This document shows positions 22,782 through 32,390 of a DNA stretch of 64,000 nt, in pieces. How positions within the stretch are numbered: position 1 is the first letter of the stretch; every line of letters starts with the position of its first letter. The notes under the pieces are model-generated. The model saw nothing but the letters and a program-made list of their open reading frames with translations, made no database searches and was not told the origin of the DNA. The stretch is taken from the NCBI GenBank assembly GCA_905221605.1, contig CAJNDS010002129.1, positions 428,501-492,500 of the forward strand, read 5' to 3'. The stretch is from Symbiodinium natans. Its lineage: Eukaryota; Sar; Dinophyceae; Suessiales; Symbiodiniaceae. A program made the position numbers and the translations under genes.

Positions 22782-23998
22782 ATGCAACTGCTTGCTGCAT
22801 GGTTGGCAACGCTGGCGGCGCTGGTGTCGGCTTCGCCCGAGGCGTTGGAGTCGGCGCTGGTTGGTGACGACCAGTGCAATGGCGAAGAGTCCTGCGTGTT
22901 GAATGCCTTGCAGCTGAAGGGCCAGAAGAGCTCCGCACAGGAGATGTTGGAAGCGGAAGATGAGGAGGAACAAGAGGAAGAGGAGGGCAGTGCATGGTTG
23001 AAGGACATCAGCACCAAGACCAAGAACCACTTCAAGCACATCCTGGCTCCGCTTCAGAAGCCCATCGTGGCGAACTACCAGTACCTGACTGAGCTGGAGA
23101 AGTTCGTGAACTACACCATGGAGAAGGTCGAGAATGCCACCGGCCACGTAGTGGTGTGGAACCGCAAGTCTCTCCTTCAGGAAGACGAGGAAGAGGAGGT
23201 CGAGACCACGTGGGGCCGCCGCCGCCGCAGCGTCAGCGGCAAGGACCTTCCCCCTCGTGCTCGCTACATCAACAAGATCCTGATCTACCTGGACAAGGAG
23301 ATGGAGGCTGTGTGGAACTACAACACGATCATTGACCGAAAGCGATGGGGTGTCGGTAACACCATCACGTCCTCGCCGTATGGTCCTCACGGCGAGCACC
23401 CAGAGCGCTGGCGCGCCAACGGCAGCTTCCCCTTCCCGCTCAAGGCTCCCACGTCGCCTGTGCTGAACGTTAGCAATTCGCTCGTCATGCACCTCAAGCC
23501 AGAGAAGCGGGAGTACGAGAACAAGTACGCTCAGCAGCTGGCCGCGGACTATGCGTCGATGATCGCCAACATCAACGATGCCAGCAAGAAGGGCAACGAC
23601 CTGCGCGCCCGCCTGTACAAGATGGATGCCTATGCTGACAAGTTCATCAAGCTGCCCAGCGGTGTAGCTTGGGCTGCGTTTACTCTAGTCTGAAGAGCAG
23701 CATGTGGTCAGTTCAGCACAGACTATGACTGAGCCCTTTTGTTGACAGCAGCTTTGTTTCCAGTGTCTCCTTCTTGTTGCATTCGCGCAGTTTTGAGAAT
23801 CTAGCGAGTAGAATCTCTAGCGAGTAGAATCTAGCGGTGCCTGCTCACTTGCCTTCCACGAGCAGGACTCTACCCTGAGTTTTCTTCCCAGGCACGTTCA
23901 GCCTGGGGTTCACAGACGGTTGAAGGTAGTTTAGGGTTGAGGCGTTTATGGATCTTGAAGCAACCAAGGTCTGGAACAAGATAGACGCCAACCGCTGA
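22782..23998 (+). CDS. secreted acidic protein, paralogue 5 (last array copy), spliced
   Basis: Join 22782..23663 and 23969..23998, 303 residues. Same domain order as its sisters. Several synonymous positions (for example GCGGAAGATG and CCCCCTCGTG) agree with paralogue 2 instead of 3 and 4, a patchwork expected from gene conversion or unequal crossing-over. The 3' flank becomes unique right after the TGA. Confidence 0.85.
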
Positions 23999-24199
23999 GT
24001 AGATTGAGTAGTGAGTGCAACACAAATAGGTGCTGCAGTCATGTTCCCTTGTCCTTCTCAGCGAAATATAGCACAAGCTGAGAAGAGGGGACCGTTTTGC
24101 TTCCTTGTAGGGCCTGGGATTCCCTGCACAGTGCTGGCTGAAGTTGTTGAATGCGCTTCCCTTGTTTGTCCAAAACTACAAACACCGTGCTCTGCCAGT

Positions 24200-24260
24200 T
24201 AAACCCTAAACCCGAAGCCCTAAACCCTAAACCCTAAACCCTAAGCTCTCCTAAACCCTA
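24200..24260 (+). repeat. interstitial telomere-type array, CCCTAAA orientation
   Basis: About seven imperfect units ending in CCCTAG, whose AG can serve as the acceptor for the exon-like segment that follows. Confidence 0.85.
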
Positions 24261-24261
24261 G

Positions 24262-24370
24262 CGGCATGTTGCTTTTCCGCCGCCTCAGCGTGGAAGCTGT
24301 AAACAAAGCCATGTCAAGGGTCTTCAAGAAGCTCAAAAGTATCTGCAGCCGCCTGAGCTGGGGTTCCCCG
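24262..24370 (+). CDS. exon-like segment, basic
   Basis: Directly after the telomere-type array the frame reads GMLLFRRLSVEAVNKAMSRV then FKKLKSICSRLSWGSP, with an ATG at 24266. Amphipathic and basic, unidentified. It could belong to the gene that starts near 25.7 kb, but nothing links them except strand and distance. Confidence 0.3.
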
Positions 24371-25586
24371 AATCTAGTTGACTGCGACAAAGGGAAGGAG
24401 CCCCTGAGATGGCCACGTCCTGCGGGCCTTGTGGCTACTTAGCTACTTGGGGTATGTCATGCCTTAGGAGCAGTGCCGAATACACCTGCAGCTAGTGGGG
24501 TGAGAGCGGGGCGCTCCCTCTTTGGACTTCTGATGCGTGTGGGCGCGGCCATGCGGCCATCCACTCAAACGAGGTGGGATGGCCGACTTGGGGCCATCGG
24601 GGCTTAGAATGGCTTGGTGGCATGGTCTCACTTCAAAGGTCATAGACGTCACAAAACCCCTGAAACCCCTGAATCCTAGATGGGCTGTCAATGCCGAGCC
24701 AAAGCCTTGGGAGCCTTGAGCTGCCGTAGTGCCAATGGAGAAAAGCCCATGCCTCCGTGTCGTCGGATTACCTTCCGGTCTTCGGGTTTCAGATGGAATT
24801 TGGGTTGTGCTTGTTCCCATGCATGTTGTTCGTTTCCTTCACCGAGCACGGGCTGTAATGAAAGGGAACAGTCGAGACTCACTCGTAGCGACAGTGTCTG
24901 GACATGTGCTGCACTTCAGAAGCCGAGGCTGGCGGCTTGTGTCGTATCTCGCTTGCCTAGTCATGCCTTCCCGGTCGTGCTCCGATCCGCATCCTTGCCA
25001 GACAGGCTTCTACTCACGGCAGAAAGCTGTATAAGCACGTGTCTGCTGGCATGCTTCGCAAAAGCTGTCCCAGTGTTAGTCATACTAGCACGTTGTGAGT
25101 TAGTAGTAGTCCATACATTCCAAACTCTTGCTATCTAGCTCTAGGTGCAACTCGACAGAGTCGAGAGGACATCTCACTTACATATCATTGTCACGCAGAC
25201 TTCCGGTTCTGACCATCCCAAAGAAGGGCTGCAGAAGGGCCTCGGGTTCTTCGAAACCGTTCTGTAGACGGCCATTGCCAGTTTGGCTTGCTCCGCGCGT
25301 GAAGATGATGGCAACTCCTGGCGGCCAACATGGAGGAGCGAGTGGAGGGGTCAGCATGCCCCAGGTCATGGTAGCCCATCTTTGCGCCCATTTTTTCCCA
25401 ATTTTTGTTGGCCCAATTTTGCCCATTTACAGTACCTAAGAAGGAGATGCAGAAATCTGAGTTTTCGAGTTGATCCCTCTGCAGGCAAACGCGACGAAGG
25501 CAGACACCAGGCAGTGGCTCAAGGATCATGCGCAGCCACCAGTTACAGCCCCTCAGTCGCACGTCGGCGGGAAAGCAATGAATGCC
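24371..25586. other. no supported gene
   Basis: Open frames on both strands around 25200-25430 have mirror-image coding-like composition and cannot be assigned. Confidence 0.4.
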
Positions 25587-25659
25587 AAACCCTAAACCCT
25601 AAACCCTAAACCCTAAACCCTAAACCCTAAACCCTAAACCCTAAACCCTAAACCCTAAC
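25587..25659 (+). repeat. telomere-type array, CCCTAAA orientation
   Basis: About ten nearly perfect units, ending seven bases before the exon acceptor at 25667. Confidence 0.95.
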
Positions 25660-25666
25660 AGCTGAG

Positions 25667-25769
25667 GTTGGCATGGGCCAAAGCATTGCCCTCAATGTCG
25701 CAACGTTGGTAGCTGGTCGGGCCCTCAAAGCTGCTCTGATCACCCCGGACCCGCTCCGACAAAGCAAAG
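25667..25769 (+). CDS. exon: probable first membrane segment of the OSCA/CSC1-like protein
   Basis: After acceptor gctgag the frame reads VGMGQSIALNVATLVAGRAL then KAALITPDPLRQSK. It ends at AAAG before GCATGG (GC donor). Pattern agrees with the family's first helix (small residues, then basic and proline), but sequence alone is weak. ATG at 25673 could be the start. Confidence 0.4.
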
Positions 25770-26114
25770 GCATGGTGGCTACACGTACGATAACATGTTG
25801 TAGCATATGTGAAGGATCATGTCTTCTGGTAGGATGTCATCTTCCATGGCATGAAGATCATTTTGTATCAAATAGCATGATATTATATCATGGTATGCCT
25901 AATGCTATCATTGTATACACATGATATCATCGTCTTTTGTATTCATCATGTTATACAGCATGTCTTTGTTTTTGATAAGTTATGACGGTCCACTTCATGT
26001 TAAAATTCCACATGGCGAATTACCAGGTGTTGCTATAATTTACGTATGTCCTGCTGAACTGTTCTCCGTGTCAGGTTATGTCAAATCGCAAACTCCGAAC
26101 TGAAAATAGAAAGC

Positions 26115-26212
26115 CCATAAACCCTATGAACGCCCACAAACCCTGTAAACCCCATCAACCCTAAAAACCCTAAACCCGCAACCCTCAACCCTAAACCCTA
26201 GTAAACTCTACT
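26115..26212 (+). repeat. degenerate telomere-type array, CCCTAAA orientation
   Basis: Imperfect units with ACAAACCCTGTAAA variants. Confidence 0.7.
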
Positions 26213-26300
26213 ACCAACACCCATGGAAGTGAGCGGAGGTTTAGCCATCTGGCATTTGAAAAGATGGTGCCGTCACCTGCGGAGGCCCCGGGCTTTCGGA

Positions 26301-26333
26301 GGTTTAGGGGTTTAGGGTTTAGGGTTGAGGGTT
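26301..26333 (+). repeat. telomere-type array, TTTAGGG orientation
   Basis: Four imperfect TTTAGGG units about 90 bp from an array of opposite orientation (26115-26212). Confidence 0.8.
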
Positions 26334-26594
26334 TGTCGATTGGGGAGTATGTAGTGTTTTAGGGGGTGTCGGGGTGGGAGGGCTCAGGGTTTTACGGCGT
26401 GACTCCGGCGTGCAGGCGCAACAGCGACGCAGAAAGCCCGTCCCAGAGGCCAGAAGAAGCTCACTCAAGACTGGTCTTGGAGTCTTGGAGTGTACCGTAA
26501 GTTGTGAGGCTCCCTGACTTCCCCTTTGTGCAAGCAGTGCAGTGTCTACTGGGATCATTGGGAGGGGAAGCCATACTGTTGATTCCGTACTGCA

Positions 26595-26717
26595 ATGCCC
26601 CAACACCTGATAGACAGGCTACTTGGCAACGACGACTATGCCGACTACACCAGTCGCAACGCCTTTGAGTTTTCCTCCGCCTTTCTTGGCCCAACGTCCC
26701 GCTCCAAGCGCGCAAGC
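26595..26717 (+). CDS. exon-like segment of the OSCA/CSC1-like gene
   Basis: 41 codons from ATG to a GTATGT donor at 26718: PQHLIDRLLGNDDYADYTSR then NAFEFSSAFLGPTSRSKRAS. Good composition and a canonical donor. The true 5' edge may lie upstream of the ATG. Assigned to this gene by strand and position only. Confidence 0.45.
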
Positions 26718-26936
26718 GTATGTTCCCATGCTGCTCAGGGAGAGAGACGTGTGCTGTGTCTGTGTACGTCTTCATACGATTCCCGAGGTTCCATGGCACC
26801 GTCTTGGCCTGAGCTGTGGTTCTCGTGACTCTGACCAGGGGGGCTGTACCTCCTGCCAAATTGCAAAGATGTATTGGTCAACCTCAGGCGATTGTTGAAT
26901 TTTGATGCATGCGTGACCCACGTCTCTCCATTGCAG

Positions 26937-27012
26937 ACTGCTCAAATCTGTTCAGGCCCTGAACTACTTGATCTTCCTCCGCATTGCTACTGAGTTGCCC
27001 GGCTGCACCTCG
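26937..27012 (+). CDS. exon with FLR-type segment, OSCA/CSC1-like
   Basis: Sharp edges: acceptor ccattgcag and donor GTGAGG. It reads LLKSVQALNYLIFLRIATEL then PGCTS. ALNYLIFLR fits the 'GLDAxxFLRF' stretch before the second helix of this family. Placed correctly upstream of the other landmarks. Confidence 0.5.
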
Positions 27013-27250
27013 GTGAGGGTTTGGGCGCCGAGAGTCGACGGTTGAAGGGTGATCCGCTCGGAGTCCTCAGTCGCTGGCACAGAAGAGGGGCCGCCTTGAC
27101 AGTCCTTGAGGATGTGTACTACGCTGACTGTTGTCTCTGCCGTTCTGGTGATACCTCATTGGGGCGTCCGCTCCTCAGCTCTCAGCACTCGCGCTTTGTG
27201 ACTTCGGAGGCTTCTGGGACTCCAAGCAGAACCCAGATCTTCCAAAACCC

Positions 27251-27319
27251 CTGAATTAAGGAATAGACCCTCATATTCATGATCCTCAGTATACATGGGG
27301 GGTCTCTTCCTTAATTCAG
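27251..27319. mobile_element. 69-bp MITE with 20-bp terminal inverted repeats
   Basis: Ends CTGAATTAAGGAATAGACCC (27251-27270) and its inverted copy (27300-27319) match at 19 of 20 bases around a 29-bp centre. Lies inside a presumed intron of the channel gene. No coding capacity. Confidence 0.8.
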
Positions 27320-27491
27320 CCGAGTCCGCTCAGGTGCAGCCCCTGCTGCTCGGCGGCCCGCGCGGACGGATCTCCCTCGCCCAGGAGCAACGTCCTGCCG
27401 CCTTCTGAGTGCTGATGTGCTCTGCAGAGTTTGCAGGGCGGAAGCAAACCACTCCCCCCCCCCTTCCCCTAGAGCTTGAGGTCCGTCTAAG

Positions 27492-27560
27492 CTTTGAATC
27501 TCGGTGTGCCAATCGCTCTACTATGTTTTGTGGTTCTTGGGGCTGCAATGAGGAGAAGCA
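27492..27560 (+). CDS. exon-like segment, membrane helix
   Basis: Reads LNLGVPIALLCFVVLGAAMR, a clear hydrophobic helix followed by basic residues. Position after the FLR segment and before RTVWLTHLP agrees with the second helix of the OSCA/CSC1 fold. The acceptor (ctaag) is weak and the donor unresolved. Confidence 0.4.
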
Positions 27561-27752
27561 AGACCTCGCCCCACCCCCCACGCCAAATATCCATGGTTCC
27601 GACGACTGAGCTTGCCTATCACAAAGACATCACCTGCGGCAGGATATCAGTGCGGACGGGATCTGCTTACTTTGCCAGCGCCCCGGGAAGCATTGGGGCA
27701 AGCCCTTGCTCGGGTTTCTGGGGGCGGTTCAAGCTATCTGTTGTAGCCTGCC

Positions 27753-28019
27753 TTGTGCAACAGCACGGCTGTACCGTCTTGGCAAGATGTCTGCAAGGAG
27801 CAATGCGGTTGCAGCGGCTTATGCCACGTGTCAGATGAACTTGCACCCAGGATAGAGCAAGTATCTTCCGAGCAGCAAGAACCAAACCTAGCGCAGTCAA
27901 GAAGCGATACAGCTGCCACGGGTCTGAATGCGAACAAAATGCCAGAGAAATGTGAAAAGAGTTGTATGTTCTCTCAAACGCAACTCCTGCGCAACCTCGC
28001 GACCCAAGAGTCAAGGCGG
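27753..28019 (+). CDS. coding-like open frame, uncertain
   Basis: Reads TAVPSWQDVCKEQCGCSGLC then a polar stretch ending LLRNLATQESRR. It has five cysteines and is hydrophilic. It may be a loop exon of the channel gene or chance; no splice evidence. Confidence 0.25.
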
Positions 28020-28027
28020 TAATCCAG

Positions 28028-28101
28028 ATGTGTGCATGCTGCAAGGCCTTCTGGCCACCGTCTTCGGTGTGGTTGTTCTGATGTTCACGCAGCGGATGAA
28101 G
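28028..28101 (+). CDS. exon, membrane helix before the cytosolic domain
   Basis: Reads LQGLLATVFGVVVLMFTQRM then K, bounded by acceptor atccag and donor GTCTGC. A hydrophobic helix with a positive end, directly upstream of the RTVWLTHLP exon, matches the third helix of this family. Confidence 0.5.
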
Positions 28102-28248
28102 GTCTGCTCCTCTGCAGAAACCGGGGTCTGTTGGAGGGCTGAAGCAGGGCTCCCTTTGTATTATAGGTCACGATTCGAAGAGAGCCCTGAAACAAAGGCC
28201 CCCAAAAACAAAGAGATGATCCTGTAGTGTAGAACAACCCCGACGCAG

Positions 28249-28536
28249 GTCCACATGCGGGTGCGTTCGGCAATGCATCCACAGCTGGAGCCCAATGTGG
28301 TGGAAGCTAAGATGTTTGTCTTTGTGGCATCCAAGAAGCCACTGGAATCACTGGGCTTAGTGGGGTCTCCCTTGCCGAGGACGATGCCTTTTCTCAACCG
28401 CACGGTTTGGTTGACTCACCTGCCCGTGGGCGACAATCTAACCGGAAAGCCGTTCTCCCTCACAGATCAGGCCCAGTTGCGGTTGTTGAATGCCACACTG
28501 TCCTGCGACCTTTGTTTGCAAAGCCACCCGCGCAGC
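28249..28536 (+). CDS. exon opening the cytosolic domain (RTVWLTHLP)
   Basis: After acceptor gacgcag the frame is open for 96 codons. It contains PFLNRTVWLTHLPVGDNLTG, the 'R-T-(V/L)-W-(V/L)-x-x-L-P' strand that begins the cytosolic RNA-recognition-like domain in OSCA/CSC1/TMEM63 proteins. The donor is not resolved, so the 3' part may be intron. Confidence 0.55.
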
Positions 28537-28766
28537 TGAGCCTTGCTGTAGCAGAGAGTGAAGGAGTTTCAGATGGTCGAACAGTCCCTCACTCGCGCGA
28601 TTGAGGTGCGAGGGCTTGAGCTTGGTATGCGTGGAGGGTAGGAGGGAAATCTCGGGAGAGGGGAGTAGTTTGAATCTTTGAGCATAGTGCCGGCGCCAGA
28701 AATCTCTGGCACTTGCAGATTTGCCCTTCAACTGCCTGAACTGCAAGCCTCAAACTCCCCTGCCAG

Positions 28767-28880
28767 GAGCATATCCGCAAGAAGCTTCAAGTTAGCGAAG
28801 AAAAAGCGAAGAAAGCAGGCCGGCTCGCTTTTCAGTCCGTCAGGGATACTTGGCAAGTGTGCTACAAGGACACAGCACCA
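28767..28880 (+). CDS. exon-like segment, charged cytosolic part
   Basis: After acceptor cctgccag it reads EHIRKKLQVSEEKAKKAGRL then AFQSVRDTWQVCYKDTA. Charged and helical, consistent with the cytosolic insertion of the channel. A second open frame overlaps but is less protein-like. Confidence 0.4.
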
Positions 28881-28973
28881 TGAATTCTCCGTATTACAGA
28901 AGCGGGAAGCCATTTCTAGAGGAAGGGACCATATAAAGAGCCCCATAAAGAGCCCCTTTTGCAGCCCTTCAGT

Positions 28974-29060
28974 TGTCCGCGTGCACGTGCCCTTCGTGGT
29001 GGATACGTGGTACGACCTGGATGCCCGACAGCAGGAGACGCATGCCAGGCAAGAGGGCAC
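28974..29060 (+). CDS. exon-like segment beside a TTTAGGG array
   Basis: After acceptor cccttcag it reads VRVHVPFVVDTWYDLDARQQ then ETHARQEG. Beta-alpha type composition fits the cytosolic domain. TTTAGGG repeats start at 29074. Confidence 0.4.
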
Positions 29061-29073
29061 CCCAACAAAAAGA

Positions 29074-29122
29074 GTTTAGGGTTTAGGGTTTAGGGTTATA
29101 GGGTTTAGGGTATTTTAGGGTA
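29074..29122 (+). repeat. telomere-type array, TTTAGGG orientation
   Basis: Six units right after an exon-like segment. Confidence 0.9.
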
Positions 29123-30266
29123 TGCATTGGATGTCTCTGCGTCTTTCGCTGCGTCTTGCGGCTTCACCAAATGGCGCCCATATGACCTGAGCTGCTCGAC
29201 TCTTCGGTTTTTTGGTGTAGTCCGAGCCCGAGCCTTGTTGCGAGGCTGAAGATGAAGCGGGAAGAGCTGAGCATCATTCAGGCCAGGGGAAGAGGGTCTC
29301 CTAAAGCGATGCAGCTGGGGAGGCACAAGGGTGCTTCATTCGCTGTGTTTTGCCTCCCTGCTCCCGACTCTTATGCCTCTTTAGGCTGGCAAGCACAGGT
29401 GACCTAGGGTGTACCTGAACAAGAGTGATTGAAGCATTCTAGGGATGTCTATGTACATATTTCTATATTATACATACCTGTTTATGATTTTTCGGGTATA
29501 TGATAGCCTCCTTTACGCATTCCAATAAGGGTCTGGGTTTGGGTCCCTGGCGAGTTCTGCGACCCGTCGCAGGCGGAGTTGGACCGTTACAGCTGTCTCT
29601 GCCGGTCGGCTGGCCAAGGGGATTCGAGGGTAGTGGTATCATCTGGCTTGGGGTTTGTCTAAACCCTGACACATCCTGAAACCCGAAGATTTATGTGGGG
29701 CTCTGGAAGCACGCAAGATCTGGTGATCGCGTTCCTCGTGTCAGTTGTTGTCAGCAAGTCTGCACCTAATCGGCAGTGGGGTAGTGGTTCCAGACTCGTT
29801 GGGGCTTAACGTCGAAGACAGGATGGCTTGATTGCTTTCTGCGTGCGAGGTGTATTCCGAGACTCCGCGTGTGGCGGCTGTCTAGACAAGTCCAGCGGCT
29901 TGAGAGAAAGGTGGGTCTGCACAGCCATTGTCCCGTTACTAGTCTTCCTGGAGTGCAGCTTGTTTTTGTCTGCACATAGAGGTGCAAACGAGACCTCAAG
30001 CAGAAGCTTGAATGACATAATCAGCGACACCACAAAGCATTCATTGGTGGCGTGTGAGGGGTTATGTTTGTCATGTTCAAGTAAAAGCCGGAAAGACACC
30101 CTACTATATATTGTTGTTAGGAGTAGTAAGGTTCTTGGTTTGTCGGGCCATAATATTGACAGCAAGAATGATATTATCATCCTTCAACAGAAACATACGA
30201 ACGACAGTCTCCACCACTTTCGTCAAGTCGTCATCATCAGATTCATCAATCTTATCATTACCGGCA
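29123..30266. other. presumed intron, no exon seen
   Basis: Mixed sequence with an AT-rich part near 29430-29480. No coding segment I can defend. Confidence 0.35.
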
Positions 30267-30425
30267 GCATGCATCATCACTATTGCCATCATGATCATGA
30301 CCATGGGCATGGTCATGATCATGACGACGACGATGATCATCATCGTTTTCTTCAGGGCCATCACCACCATCACCGCCACCAGTTTCGTCCTCATCCTCCT
30401 CCTCCTCCTCATCCTCATCGTCCGT
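30267..30425. repeat. CAT/GAT and TCC trinucleotide-rich tract
   Basis: Imperfect CATCAT, GATCATGAC, GACGAC and TCCTCC runs. Frames through it give His/Asp, Met/Ile or Glu/Asp homopolymer-like peptides that should not be read as genes. Confidence 0.8.
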
Positions 30426-30438
30426 GGCGGTTATTAAC

Positions 30439-30648
30439 AAGAATCAGGGCTACGAAAAAGTGGCAAGAAGTAGAGAGGTCTATGCCGCTGTAGACCCAAA
30501 AGGCTACACCAAGCAAAGAGTTCGAGCTGAGCATGCAGAGGCCTTGAGGCGGGAGTGTCGCAGCATGTACCGTGCGCAGGCTGGAGCGCAGAGAGCAGCA
30601 GCAAACGTACATAGGCTTCAGAGCACCACCGGCCCCTCGAAACGATAG
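30439..30648 (+). CDS. exon-like segment, basic helical, cytosolic part
   Basis: Reads NQGYEKVARSREVYAAVDPK, then a helical Arg/Ala/Glu stretch ending STTGPSKR. Coding-like; probably part of the channel's cytosolic insertion. Edges uncertain. Confidence 0.4.
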   Translation, partial: KNQGYEKVARSREVYAAVDPKGYTKQRVRAEHAEALRRECRSMYRAQAGAQRAAANVHRLQSTTGPSKR

Positions 30649-30753
30649 AGCAAACATTCGAACAGGCGAACGAGAGCCCAGAGTGCAGCACTGTTCTTAA
30701 GCGCTGCAACAATCAAAGGAACAAGAAAAACAAGAAGAATCAGCATAGCTAAG

Positions 30754-30893
30754 TTACGAAGCTACGAAAAAAGCTGGAGAGGCATGCCCTCTCTTGGCCT
30801 GGACAGGCCAAAGACCTGAAGTCCGACCTGGACCACATGGAGCTGCGTGCCAAGCGGATGAGTGGCAGTCCCCAGGGCAGCATGTTGGGGTCA
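30754..30893 (+). CDS. exon-like segment, charged helix
   Basis: Reads TKLRKKLERHALSWPGQAKD then LKSDLDHMELRAKRMSGSPQ. Acceptor gctaag. Good composition; assigned to the channel gene by strand and order. Confidence 0.4.
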
Positions 30894-31267
30894 ATAGGGT
30901 TTTAACCAGACAGATGGCAATACTTAGGATTTAACTTATAGGTATCGGGTAGTCTTGGGCCAAAAATTGGGTGCACTCTGTATCCTTTGATCGGGACATG
31001 TAGCTTGATTGTACCTTGATTATTGGGATTGTTGCCGCCTTCAGCGACACGCTGAACGCCCGAGAATGCCCGGGAGGTACGCCTGGGTACCCCGAGTAGG
31101 CGTACCCGTTCATACCCGCTCATACCGGGCGTACCTGGGCATACCTGGTCATGCACGCACGCTGCTGTTCTGTTTAGGGCTTTATGTGGTTAGTGGTTTT
31201 ACTGGTATCGTTTGCTTACTGCTTTTGTTCACTGGCCCTGCTGAATGATTCATTTCTCGACACGCAG

Positions 31268-31451
31268 GTGCCTTTGTGACCTTCCAGGCGGGAGAGGGTA
31301 AAGTTTTTGTGAGGCACTTGCACAGAACACCTCACTGCATCCGGAGAAGAAGGGTTCTCTTGTCTTTGCTTCTCGTTGATTGTAAGCTTGCCAGCATGCA
31401 GGATAAAAGCTACAAAGCGACGTTGTTTGAAGACATGGAGTCCTGTTGGAA
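31268..31451 (+). CDS. exon with AFVTF strand, OSCA/CSC1-like
   Basis: Starts after acceptor cacgcag and reads AFVTFQAGEGKVFVRHLHRT, ending FEDMESCW plus two bases (AA) before GTGATT. AFVTF is the last strand of the cytosolic domain in this family. The two leftover bases join with the G at 31526 to make a Lys codon, keeping frame into the next exon. Confidence 0.6.
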
Positions 31452-31525
31452 GTGATTTGACAGCACCCAGAGATTTTTGACCGTCTTTCCCATGATGGTT
31501 GCGGCTGAAGTGTTCTGGACCCCAG

Positions 31526-31585
31526 GTTTTACTCGTACGCCTACTTCAACTTCGGCCAGCCACCCTTCGCCTCTGTTACCTTGAG
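31526..31585 (+). CDS. exon, OSCA/CSC1-like, GC donor
   Basis: A 74-bp GT-AG intron (31452-31525) precedes it. It reads FYSYAYFNFGQPPFASVTL plus two bases (AG) and is followed by GCTGGT, a GC donor. AG plus the first G of the next exon (33882) gives Arg and frame continuity into CRRAPHPADV. Confidence 0.6.
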
Positions 31586-31845
31586 GCTGGTGGGGCATGC
31601 TCATGCCTGCCGTCCACACCTGTGTGTGTGTGTGGGTTTTCTATCGAGGAAGGGGTGAGCCGAGCAATGCTACAGTATCGGCATGTCATGAGTGAGGTCC
31701 GTCAGCTCCAGGAATGGGTCCTGTCTCTTCTCGTCTTCGCGGGCTGACTCGGTACATGTTCTTGATGTCGCGGCCCCCGCCGACAACAGCAAAAGCAACA
31801 ACAAACGCCTCCCCCCCCAGTGACAGCTGCGGCCAAAAGGCCAGT

Positions 31846-31978
31846 GAGTGAGTGAGTGAGCGCGGCCCACGGCGACAGGCAAACAAGTGCACGCCTGCGA
31901 CAGCAAAATCAAGAACGCGCCCCGCGGCAGCAACAACAAATGGAGGGGCGAGTGAGTGAGTGAGTGAGTGAGTGAGTG
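31846..31978. repeat. (GAGT)n microsatellite, two blocks
   Basis: GAGT runs at 31846-31862 and 31949-31978. Confidence 0.9.
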
Positions 31979-31984
31979 CGTCCG

Positions 31985-32390
31985 TGGCAACAACAGCAGC
32001 AACCAAAAAGTGCGCCCCGCAGCAACAACAAAACACAAACAACATGCTCTGCAGCAACAACAAAAACAAAACTCCGCAGCAGCGGCAAAAACGCCATGCA
32101 CAAATAGGCCCATGTAGCAACGTCGAGAGCAAAACGCGCCCCGCAGCAACGGCAAGAAGCAACACATGCCCGTAGCGACAACAAAACACAGACGCCTGCA
32201 GCATCATAAGAAACACAGAAAACAAAGAAGCCCTGCAGCCTGCAGCCAAAAGGGCGCCCAGCAGCACCAAAACAAGAAAAACAACGAGCCCCCAGGCAGC
32301 AACCAGCAAAAGAAAGCACAGCAGCGACAGCAACAGCACAGCGCCCCGCAGCAACAGCCAAGCAGAATGCCACGTCTCGCAGCGACAACA
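31985..32390. repeat. CAG/CAA-rich minisatellite
   Basis: Imperfect units of about 30-40 bp built on CCCCGCAGCAACAACAAAA. Minus-strand frames give long Leu/Cys/Ala-rich artefacts. Confidence 0.8.

Larger units (their letters stand above)
18226..24000 (+). repeat. tandem gene array, four units of about 1,519 bp
   Basis: Start codons at 18226, 19744, 21263 and 22782 are spaced 1518, 1519 and 1519 bp. Units include the coding exon, the intron, exon 2 and about 300 bp of spacer, and differ by only scattered bases. Homology stops close to the first start codon on the left and the last stop codon on the right, so the duplication breakpoints lie near the gene ends. Tandem arrays of near-identical genes are typical of highly expressed dinoflagellate genes. 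Confidence 0.95.

Noticed and set aside
18226-24000. CRISPR-like or rDNA-like array
   Set aside because: The 1.5-kb unit encodes an intact protein; there are no short palindromic repeats with spacers and no rRNA sequence.
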